Positions 1 to 10,000 of a stretch of 64,000 bases of DNA are shown here, one piece after another. Position 1 is the stretch's first letter; each line of letters starts with the position of its first letter. The notes below the pieces were generated by a model. It saw only the letters and a list, made by a program, of their open reading frames with translations. It did not search any database and was not told where the DNA came from. The DNA comes from Scedosporium boydii (lineage: Eukaryota; Ascomycota; Sordariomycetes; Microascales; Microascaceae), in NCBI GenBank assembly GCA_002221725.1, contig NJFT01000027.1, positions 186,001 through 250,000 on the forward strand, written 5' to 3'. Position numbers and translations under genes: made by a program.

Positions 1-971
1 ATATACAAGGAAGATGAAGTGCCAGTCTAGGGGAGTATCAAAGTCTACCAGCAGGTGCCGGATGCCGGATTAGATCCAGTTCCACAGTTTTCGGGATCCA
101 GGCGCTCAGGTTGGTTGAGAAGTTCATTATATTTCAAAACTGCGCAATCTACCACGCCTCATGGACGAGGTTAGGACGGCAAGGGGCTGTTGACACGACC
201 TACGACATTAGCCGCACAGGAGACTGCTCGGTTGAATACCGACATCACTACATTTTCGGCTGAGGCTACCAGCTACCGCGTCCGGTTGGTGATGATATTA
301 GGCGTGGGATTACGGGGATGCCTGTCGGAGGGGGGATGGGAATCTCTCAGCTACGCGTGATGACTGTGACGGGCAGGACGACCCTTCCAAGCTCTTGATG
401 GACCGTCAAGATCTCCGTGCCATCACTTTCGATGGATGGCGGCTTATTGGCGAAGCCTATGAAACTGCCGCTCGCCAGTACCACCCTGTGCCAAGAACGT
501 CGTGGCTGGCGCTGAAAGCCTCACAACAGCCGGTCTCCCTTGAAAAGACGTCAGCGACGGTGTCGGCAAGAGACGGCATGACCTTCAAACGACTTGGTGG
601 TTGGGAACGGAGTATATAATCATTGTGTTGAGAAATCAATATTTTTCACTGCTTTTTATTAGCTTTGCGATGTGCGACTTCAAGATCTTAATATCCGTTC
701 CATGTCATTCCCCATCGAGCAGCGAGCCATTCCGGCCGGAGTCGCTCGGCCCGGAATGACTCCCCGGCAGCTCCCATCAAACATGATGAGTGCCTGCCTG
801 GAATCGGCCCCAAAATCGGCCGGCTTATGTGTCTTGATCGCACTGGGACGAGGGTGAAGGGCACTGCCCCCAAAGCTAATGATGGACCCCGCATTCTATC
901 CAAAACACACACCTTTCCAGCGTCCATTTTTGCAAGATTGCAATCCCAATCCCATCCCGGGGGCATCAATC
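1..971. other. Gene-free left flank
   Basis: I see no supportable gene here. Short open frames exist (for example 395-619, plus) but show no family resemblance and no clear promoter. The only structured stretch is 704-760, where nested inverted repeats surround the 10-bp palindrome TCCGGCCGGA (731-740), upstream of the GFA-family gene. Confidence 0.5.
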
Positions 972-1430
972 ATGGCTACCGTCACATCGAAGCACGAGGA
1001 CACTAAGACGTACCACGGCGGCTGCCATTGCGGATCCCTCCGCTACGCCATCGATCTCGACCCTGCAAACATCGCCGCCAGCAAGTGCAACTGCTCTATC
1101 TGCTTGAAGACGAACAGATTGAGCATTACGACCTCACCGGACAAGTTCAAGCTCCTGCAGCCGGCGTCGATCGACGAGGTTAGCGACTACCAGTTTAACT
1201 CCAAGTCGCAGCACCACTACTTCTGCGACAAATGCGGCGTGCACATCTTCGGACGGGGTACCTACGTTTACGAAGGGAAGGAGGTCCTACACATGACTAT
1301 CAATGCCGTCACGTTGGATCAGGGCCAAGGAATAGACCTGCGCAAACTGAAGGTGCTCTATTGGGATGGAAAGGAAAATAACTGGCGGGCCGGTGCGAAG
1401 GAGGACCCATATGAGGGGGGAACCTATTGA
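972..1430 (+). CDS. GFA/CENP-V family protein (glutathione-dependent formaldehyde-activating enzyme-like)
   Basis: Single-exon gene of 152 residues. The protein opens with a short linker and then GGCHCGSLRY, the first zinc-binding motif of the GFA fold. It continues with CNCSIC about 30 residues later and CDKCGVHIFGRGTY near the middle, so the cysteines expected for two structural zinc sites are present. Family members include glutathione-dependent formaldehyde-activating enzymes, but most fungal paralogues are uncharacterised, so the substrate is unknown. An in-frame ATG lies 93 bases upstream at 879; I chose 972 because the preceding residues are unlike the family and the zinc motif normally lies close to the N-terminus. 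No signal peptide or membrane segment is visible, so it is probably cytosolic. Confidence 0.85.
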   Translation: MATVTSKHEDTKTYHGGCHCGSLRYAIDLDPANIAASKCNCSICLKTNRLSITTSPDKFKLLQPASIDEVSDYQFNSKSQHHYFCDKCGVHIFGRGTYVYEGKEVLHMTINAVTLDQGQGIDLRKLKVLYWDGKENNWRAGAKEDPYEGGTY

Positions 1431-2399
1431 AGCAGTTCATTTCAGCAAAGCTAACTTGAACGAAATCGGTTCCTGGGCCACCTTGGGAGTAAATAGAACT
1501 TCAAGGAAATCTAGTTGTCGTGTACTATTTTGACCCACCTTGTTGCAATAGCGATGGAGCCTCACCTGAGGTCCTTGAAGTTCTGTGGGGTACAGCCTAT
1601 TCAGAACCTCGAGCTCAACTCTGCCACTTGTCGGTCCTGGAGTCTTGACGCCGTGTGGGACACCGTGGGCGCCAGTGATTACTGGACCTACTGGACCTGA
1701 GGTTTTGCCCACACACGCTGCTCTTACGATTGCGAAACTTGAAGTGACGGAACAGCTCAGGGTACAAGTTCTCCATATCGTCGTTGTTGAGATCCAGCAA
1801 AGTCTCTGGGCCGCCTGTGCCAAACGGAAGAGTCGGTCTACAGTCTCCTGGTCCGTCTGTAGAGCTCACACTGCTGCCATGTTTCTCGCGGTCCTTAAAG
1901 ATCTGTGGTCTTGGCCGAGTGCTTAAATGCCTAATACTGTAAAGTGAAAACGGTAGCAATTTTGGCCTTGTGCTCGAAAGAAATTGATTAAACTCGGAGA
2001 CGTAGCCACGTTCAGCTCTTCTGGGTCTTGTTCGGTATGGCCCACGGAGAAATATTCAATGGCTTCACTGAAAAAGTTCGACATGAATTTACTGGCATGA
2101 ATTTATTACTCTTGGTTTGGAATAGGTATTCGACGGGGATTGGGTCTGGGAACTCTCTCGGCACAACATGTAGTGCTTCGAGCTCGGCAAACACAGCGGC
2201 CTTCCTGTTCTCTTCTCATACTTCGGGTATATCTCTGAATTAGGATAATGGGATGCTAGGAAATTTCCGGTCCTTGAGAAGGCTACTGCAGACTCAGGCG
2301 TTGGCGTAGACTCATTAATTCTTTAATCTTTACATGCCGTGGCCGAAACCCCAGGGCCTGGTATCAGTGAACATGTCCTTTTCTCCTCTTAATAGTGGT

Positions 2400-2990
2400 C
2401 CTAGATACTCTCCAGATGCTGCCTTCCGTTGAGCCCAGCATTCTGAACGAAGGGAAACTGTATTCACTTGCACAGGTCCGACTAAGAGTGCTAGTTCCCA
2501 AAATGACGAGTAAATTGATCTTAGCACCTTCCCAGTACTCGTGAGGCAGCTTTTTCTATGAGTCAAACAGCCTCATACAGGAAGGTATCACAGGCGTGGT
2601 CTTCGGGAGATGAATCGATTCACTTCCACCTGGGTCCGTTGCTCTTTCCATCATTGCTCGGGCCCAGAAGAGATAATTGAATTGATTCAGCACCTTCCCA
2701 GTGTTCTTGACATAAGAGATGACATGAGTCGCTCGAACACCACGCAAAGAAGGTATCATCGGCGCGATTTCCTTGAACCGAAGCTATTCACTTGCATTAT
2801 ATGTCTTTTTCCATTATCGGAAGTACCTAGTTCCAAAAAGGGCGATTGAACTGGTCTCTTCACCTTCCGAGTACTCACAGGACGGCATGTGAGTGTTCTA
2901 TGGAAGGTATCACCGCCACGATCTCCTCAAACTGAAGCTGTTCGCTCGCCCACCGTCCTTTCCATTCCTACGCAAGCTCAGTCCCTAGTG
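2400..2990. repeat. Degenerate ~165-bp tandem repeat, about 3.5 units
   Basis: The motif GAAGGTATCA recurs at 2581, 2749 and 2903. The motif (T/A)(C/G)CACCTTCC(C/G)AGT recurs at about 2523, 2689 and 2860, giving a period of 154-170 bp. Each unit also has a recognisable 'ATTCACTT...TTTCCAT...TAGTTCC' middle part. Units have diverged by substitutions and small indels, so the array is old. It ends directly before the promoter of the gene at 3125. Confidence 0.6.
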
Positions 2991-3047
2991 ATTCATTCCA
3001 GACTCCATTTACATAATCTAGGGGCATGTGAATCCACCAAACAGCAC

Positions 3048-3056
3048 TATATAAAT
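3048..3056 (+). promoter_or_regulatory. TATA box of the 312-residue hypothetical gene
   Basis: TATATAAAT lies 77 bases before the first ATG (3125). It is followed by a pyrimidine-rich stretch (3062-3112), the usual core-promoter layout in filamentous fungi. Confidence 0.6.
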
Positions 3057-3124
3057 CCCCCACCATCTCACACCTCTCTTCTCAAACCTCTCCCTCTTCT
3101 CTCACCGTTGTTATCGTCTCTGAT

Positions 3125-4063
3125 TTGCATTTTACGATCGATATGGAGGTCGGGGTCTTTCGTGTAAACGCCAATCCGACGCTGAAAGGACAAAAGATGT
3201 CGTCCGGAACCTCTAATGAACTGGACCAACCGGTCATTGCTCATTTGCCAACGCGGTCGAACGAGAAAGCGGAGACATATCTCCGGCGAATGATAAGTGG
3301 CGTTCCTGTCGGTATGTTTCATCGCTTTGACTTGAAATTCCTGACAGATATGCTCAATGTCTGGGCGAAAAATTCTGTCGAGGAGTGCCCAAGCAAACAG
3401 AAGATATATCAAATTGCTCGGCAGATCAAGTATAGCCCCAAGCAAACTCCGTCCAGACCGGAGTTCTTGGCCTATTGGATTTCGCTGGACAGCCGAGCTT
3501 TGCCAACTTCACTTGTAGAGCAGATGATCAAGAAGCGGATTTTACGCCTCGCCGTATGGTCTCAGGCCTGTCCGCCTCTCCCGGCGGAAAATACTTTCGA
3601 AACCGCAGGCCAGCAACGGCTACGAGACTGTGGCGATCTCCTTTGGCCACAATCGGCCAACATTGACGGTATGCCTAGTGGAGCCAGGCAATTCCGAAAT
3701 GAGTTGCTCAAGATCAAAGTCAACAGTGTGGACGAAAACAGCATTCACTGGCAAATGTCCGCCATGCTCGAGGAGTACGGGCGGACACTTGACCCATGGC
3801 CGTTTGATAGAGAGGCAGTGCGAGACACATCGCCTCATGCCAAACAAGAAGATCCGAAAACAATCGGCTTAACAGATTCTCCCCCATCCGTTCGACGGTC
3901 CATTGCTCCCGTCGACGTCACAGAAGCGTCAGCCGGGGCCTCGTCGTCTAACGATCCAAACCCCCAACTTATTCCACCCCCAATGGTGGGAAATGTTCAC
4001 AACCCCCCCGCGGAGAATCGTCGTCGTCGATCAACCTCTTTTGCCAATTGGTGGAAATTCTGA
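3125..4063 (+). CDS. Hypothetical protein, 312 residues, no recognised family
   Basis: I do not recognise this protein. The frame is open for 312 codons behind a clear TATA box and CT-rich leader, so it is probably a real gene. A second ATG at 3143 could equally be the start. The first ~210 residues look globular, with mixed helices and a positively charged middle. Residues ~225-300 are rich in Ser, Pro and Asp and probably disordered, and the end is a basic RRRR cluster followed by NWWKF. There is no signal peptide or membrane span. After the stop, a different frame stays protein-like to about 4400 with one stop at 4224, so the annotated end may reflect a frameshift or missed intron and the locus may be partly decayed. 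Confidence 0.45.
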   Translation: MHFTIDMEVGVFRVNANPTLKGQKMSSGTSNELDQPVIAHLPTRSNEKAETYLRRMISGVPVGMFHRFDLKFLTDMLNVWAKNSVEECPSKQKIYQIARQIKYSPKQTPSRPEFLAYWISLDSRALPTSLVEQMIKKRILRLAVWSQACPPLPAENTFETAGQQRLRDCGDLLWPQSANIDGMPSGARQFRNELLKIKVNSVDENSIHWQMSAMLEEYGRTLDPWPFDREAVRDTSPHAKQEDPKTIGLTDSPPSVRRSIAPVDVTEASAGASSSNDPNPQLIPPPMVGNVHNPPAENRRRRSTSFANWWKF

Positions 4064-7000
4064 AAAACAACCCATTTCTCAGACACCGTCAAATCTGGAC
4101 AGTTCGACAGGTGGAGCACAACCAACAAATCTTGCCGGGGAAACCAACTTTATTTCATCGCAATTAACGCTTCAGCGTGTCCAAAATACCGAAACTCGCC
4201 AAACAACGATCAGTTTCTTCAAATAATCGGAGGAGGGAATCAATTTCGACGATTCGAATATTTTCTTTCAACTTGCTGTTGAGGACGACGTCTCCAGCGC
4301 TGATGTCAATAATTTATACCACAAATTTGAACGCATCTCTACAGCGGCGAAATCAAAGCCAGCCAGTGGATTTTCCATTATTTTTTTATCTCGTTTTTAC
4401 CTTCTAGAAAAAAAAAATAAGATAAAAGTTGAAAAAAAAAAATTTTTTACCGAGGAGATAATTATCATCTGGACATGATTGTCGAGGACGGAAATATTTT
4501 TCTTAGATGAGATTAACAAATCTCTATTAATATAAGTGCATTTTTATTAAATTCTGGCTAGGCTTTGCGTGAAATGGCAAAATAATGCTGTGATAACTTT
4601 GGAACTTGATTTGATGGAAATACTAAAAAGCCAAGTGACACAGCCACAACTTCGGACATGTTATCCGACGAGAATCGGGAAAGCGATTACAGATCTTATT
4701 GAGGCTTCGGTCTTCTTAGCACCGATCGCTTCCCCAAACAGATTTGACGTGAATTCGATTCCCCATAGTTTGAAACAAGTATTCGACGGGTGTTGGGTGC
4801 GAAGATTGTCTCAGCCGTAGGAGTGGGGTTTCAACGGCGGCGTCATAAATGTTGCGATCCTAACACTAACTCTTCAGGTTATCAGGTGGGTACAGTTGGC
4901 GTCAGGGTCGAAGGGGGCCTGTTATGAAGTAAGTGAGGCAGTCAGATATTGGTGAGAAGTGCGTATTCAAGTGTAGGGGTGTAATTGTACTTGAATTGAC
5001 TACTGGAGAGTCTTGAAAGACAAACTAGATACATGGCGGAACTCGTGGTTTATATAGACGTTTCCCTTCCTAAGCTCTCCCGGGGACCGATCGCGATTTC
5101 CCGTCGGTCCTCATCTTATTGGTTCGTATTACTCCGTAGTTCATCCTTTCTGCCACGACTGACTGCCCTTGGGTCTCCGACATGGCCAGCTCGTGACAAT
5201 AAATCAAGGCATCCTCGTCGGCGGCATCGTCAACGTCGGAGGCGTATTCTCTATTGTTTCTTGGACTACCGGGACTTGGGACGGATGCAATAGCGTGAAA
5301 TGGGGTTAGAGCGCAAACGTTTCGAAGAGAGATATATGAACATACATCGGGAAAAAAAAAAAAAATAAAATAAAAAAAGCACTCCAGAAGATGCAGAGGG
5401 CTAATTCGATGGGATCAATAGTGATCTCCTTTGATAGCTGCAGGTATTTCAGGATTACCATTCAGATCTGGGTCGTCCGTTGTCCTTCTGCAAGAGAACG
5501 TCTGCCAATTTGTGCATACACGTTTTCACCTGAGGTCTGTTCTTGGTGCCGGGCTGCCATGCGTCCCGCTGGGAAACATCGCCTTCTTAGATGCGGCGGG
5601 GATTCTCCAGTGCCTTGCCACCACTAGGAGGCCGCAACTAGCTGTCGCCTCCTCCTCAGTAAAATCCCAACGCAATCCAGGATTCCAACCCGTGCACCGT
5701 CAGCCGCGGCACTCAGGCAGATGAACTCAGCCGTAACCGCTGGGAGTCTGACGGAGAAAGCGACGCGCCGGAATCTCGAAGGGGAAATAAGAATATCCCC
5801 ATGATGGCGCGTTCGGTCTCAGCTGGGCAGCCGGTCACCCAGACGATGCTACCCTTCGGCGAAGGCTATGATGACGACTTCCTGGGCGACATTTTATAGC
5901 AGCGACATCATGTCGACAAACTAAAATAAAATCTTGGTGGTCAACAGTCCAGTACGGGAAGCCGCGGAAGCCGCTGCAACTCTCCTATAAGAACGTGGGA
6001 TCGGTTAATTACGGGAAGCAATGCAAGGAACTCACAAGACAGGTTTTATAACGGAATGCAGAGTGAAGACAAACAAGGTTCCGCGGCGGCCTTGCAAGGC
6101 GCCGAATTCGCCGAAGACAGTGGAGGAGATTTAATCAGAAACCTCATGCCACCGCTCCATTGGCGCCTGAGGCAGTGCCGCAGCTCGACGCGCTGGACGT
6201 CGCCACGATGATCAAGCACGTCTCCAAAGAGGCCGTAGTCGATAACAACCCGGAGAAATGACTGGTTCGGGTCGTCCACAGCTACATCTCTCGCGGTGTT
6301 GGAGGCGAAGCCATGCCCGCTTCCAGGGCTAAGTCCTCAAGCGAGTTTCTGCTCCTGTGAGCCCGCCCGGCTGTTGACGGGGCTGGGCAGCCAGAAGTTG
6401 CAATCCTGGATTTAAACGCTGGGCGTGATACGATTGGGCTCGGGGACTTTTCGCGGCAGATGAGCCGAGGAAGAGGGGAGAAGAAAATAAGACCGCGCTA
6501 GTGGCATTTGTAGTGGTGCAGCTTAGGCCGAGGAGGATGACGAGAAGACGAGGAGGGGGAGGACGAAGAGGACGACGGCATTTATTCTGAGACTTGAGGT
6601 CTAGGTCCCCGGCGCAAAATTTGTCATTTCGTGGGCACTTTTATTACGACAATACGGTCTCGTGGTTATCCCGTTTCAGAGATCATCTTGGGCTTTCATG
6701 CCTGCCATTTTAGTAAACAACTCGCTACGGGCCCGCCGACCAATTCTCAGTCGATTGAGGAACTGATTCTCTGTTTATCCATCCGTTTCCGAACTCTAGT
6801 GCCACGATCAAAGGTGGTCAGCAGACGTCTTTCTTCCGGCCCACGGAGAGCCTGCTCCCGTCCTTCTTGGGAAGAACTAACATGCACTGTGCCCGCGGCT
6901 ACCATGCCTGTCACCTCAACACGACGCTAGGATTCGCCTTGGCAGAAGAAGCTTCGAGTTTCCTGACCGGTTCACGCGACCACAGGTAGCCTTGTTTAGA

Positions 7001-10000
7001 GTCAGCCTGACTCTCCCTGCGTCTTTAAACGCTTCCCAGCTCCCCTCATCGACAAAAGCCCCACCGTGATCAGACTTTTCAAGCGAACACACAGCATCCT
7101 TTCTCAAATTCACCTAGATCCTGGTCATTCGATCCATGAACACTACTTCCCGCCGGAGCAGGCTTGCTCAGCAGCATCGGTAGCCCTTGCCTCAAGGAGC
7201 CCACGGATAACCGATAGTCGAAATGCAGATGCGGAACTACCACTACATGCGCAATCTATACATATGGAATCCAGATGAGGGAAGTCGCATTTGGACATCC
7301 CAAACGTAAACGCCAGATGTGCGAACACCATCTTTCACTCTTTCCTTCTTCCCCTTTCTTCCATCATTCCCCCACCCACTTCCTACTGCACCTGGAAAAG
7401 CGGACTCTGTCTGTTGGCCCTCTGCATCCAGTTTTTGGTCGGCTGAGCACCAAAATGCATCAACACAACACTCCACACTCGGCCTTCCTCCCCTGTACTG
7501 GTTATCGACACGCCGGGCACTAAGGAGCGTACGCCGATCTGAGGCAAATGGCCGCACGAGAGTGGAATGCTTGTGGGTGATAGGTGCGCACACGGATTTC
7601 CTTTTTTCCCCTTCCAGCCCCCAACCGATATGACCTCATAGGCGCTTAGGCGTACGTGACTGCTCTAGTCCCGGCCTTGCGTCGACAAGTGTGCCCTGTG
7701 GCCGGTTCACGGGCAACGCCACAAACAGGACCGGCTCGCCATGAGCCCGCGGCCCCAGCCGCTGTCGTAGCGGGTCTGCGGCGATATCTGCACCGCCTTC
7801 GACAACACTCCCAATGAGACGCGCCCGGAGCCAGCGGGGCTCGCGGTCGCGCGCCTTACTTTGATCTGCGAGGGGCTACGTTCGGATCGGTGTGACTTGA
7901 TGGCAGGTCTCATAAGATTATCGCCAGGTAGGTGCCGCCCGCTCTCGCAAACGAGAGAGAGTAAGTGGTGGCACATCTCCCAGCCCAGCTTCGGGGCGAC
8001 GGGATCGTCACCAGGACTATCACTGCCCAACCGACGGGCTTCATGACCGACTAATTCCCAAGCAAATCGAGTTTATTGAGCTCACCCCCTACTCACCCCG
8101 ACCTACATCGACTATCAAGTCGACGAGGAGTAACTCATGGTCATTGGACATGGAACCACCATTCACCAGGATAACTTCTTCTGGATTACATTAGACGCTG
8201 TCAAATCGTTGGCGTGGGTTGTGGAGATGAGGCGCGGCCTGCTCTCGACGTCGATAGGCTTCCGGGTCTATGTCCTACGATCAGGGATCTACGAATGTAC
8301 GAAATATCGCAATTTCTGTCGCTTCCCATGCTGGAGAAGATGGCCTCAGTACCCCCCAGGCTTGGGTACAGCCATTTCACAAGAAGCTGAAGAATCTGCA
8401 ATCTTGAAAAGTTTGCGTCGGCTCCCATCCTAGTATGGTTCTTGTAGTTTTCCATCTTCTTTTCGGGTGTGGCTTGAACTGGAAACCTTACAAAACCTTC
8501 AGCACCGAGTAATACATGGACAATTGAGGTTTAATAAGAGCGATGTGTAGATGTATCCACTGACGTTCCACCTTTTTTGTTCTTTTCTTGCCCCTCTAAA
8601 CAAGCCAGTGGCACACGCTCCTTGGTGAAGAGAGACGTTGTGCTGCTGCTTGGTTCCTGAGGCAGTTGGCGTGTGCGTGCTCACGTGGTCGTCGCCCTGC
8701 TTGCAGCGTTTGTTTTTAGCGGGTGAGCAAATTAGAACTTCACATACGATGGCCGTCCCATTCGATCGTGAGGATTCTGCTGTTTCATCCAATTTGCTTC
8801 ATCACAGCTCAATCACCCGTATGTCGCGTTTCTGGTCGATAATTCCCCTGAACGCCGATTACTGTGCCTTTAATCTCGACGGACAACCGATGCTGCAGGC
8901 GGACTACATAGCCGCGCATGTGTTCGGTTTAGTTTAGGGTGCTGCGTTTCAGGTCTTGCTTTCTTGTCCCAGTCTCTTCTTTTTCAAATTTTCAACCTCC
9001 CCCCCGTGAGACTCACGGGTTTCAGTTTCTGGTTGCACTGGATGCCGTGAATGCATGATATCTAGCCCATTTCCACTGACACCCGCGGTCGTTCTCTCTC
9101 GACTACATTCCTCGTCGCCAGCAATCCAAACGGACGGGGCAGAACTCTCAGTCCATAGTCTACATGCCGGGAGTGAAGGTGGTTGTAGACATAGCCTATC
9201 ACTCAGAAGGCATCTGGCGGACAGACTGCCAAGCAGAATTCTAGTTCTCCGTACATGGCTGAGCTCCTGACTTCCTTCGGTATGTGTATGAACAATCCAC
9301 CTCCAGGATGCTCTCGAGTCTCCTTCAAACTGACTGGTATGTCGACGACGCGGCAGACAACAGCTCTCTGATGAATAGCACGACTACGGGCGGGTCGATC
9401 TCAGAAAGGACGAACCAAATCGTATATTAACCCCGAAGTCATGGCGGCTGTCACGAACAAGCGTAAGGACGGCTCGAATGGGTGCCGGCATTCCCTGCGA
9501 ACTATTTGCAGACGACTCCATCGCAATAATCATCTATCCAATTCTGGCGCTCGCATCCCATGCCATACCCCATCGGTTTCATTTAGCGAAGAACCGAGAC
9601 ACCCCTCTTGACCAACCTTCCACTGCTCTCGTGCTGGAAGTGCGACGGAGCTTACGGATGGATACTCCACGCTCACAAGACTGTTTCGAGCAAACCGGCC
9701 GGCATGTGGGCGATACGCTGGACAGCCCGGTCCGACTCTCAAACGAATCGCACTCACACACACCAGCCTCTCCGGAATCACTCAGCGCTCCTCCTGAATC
9801 TAGGAATCTACCAGGCAACGTCGCATACTCACCCCTCTTCTCAAGCCTCTCCTCCAAAGATCCCTCAAAAGACCCCCGATCCTCCCATTAAACTGTCTCT
9901 GAAAACATAGGGAATAGAAGAGGACTCTCTCATCGTCCCTCAACGCCAGCTTCCTGTCGTCGCTGAAGGTCCAAATAATGCCCTAATCCCTCCGATGTCG

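Larger units (their letters stand above)
1431..3124. other. Intergenic: relic coding-like segments and tandem repeats
   Basis: No intact gene is supported. On the minus strand, 1615-1959 and 1437-1823 read as plausible but overlapping protein fragments in different frames. The minus-strand segment 2012-2194 contains the peptide PVEYLFQT, which recurs in a second relic at about 4740-4860. The stretch 2400-2990 is a degenerate tandem repeat, listed separately. Confidence 0.4.

Noticed and set aside
7243..8030. Genes on the minus strand at 7243-7593 and 7707-8030
   Set aside because: Low-complexity composition, no domain, no promoter and no splice-supported extension.
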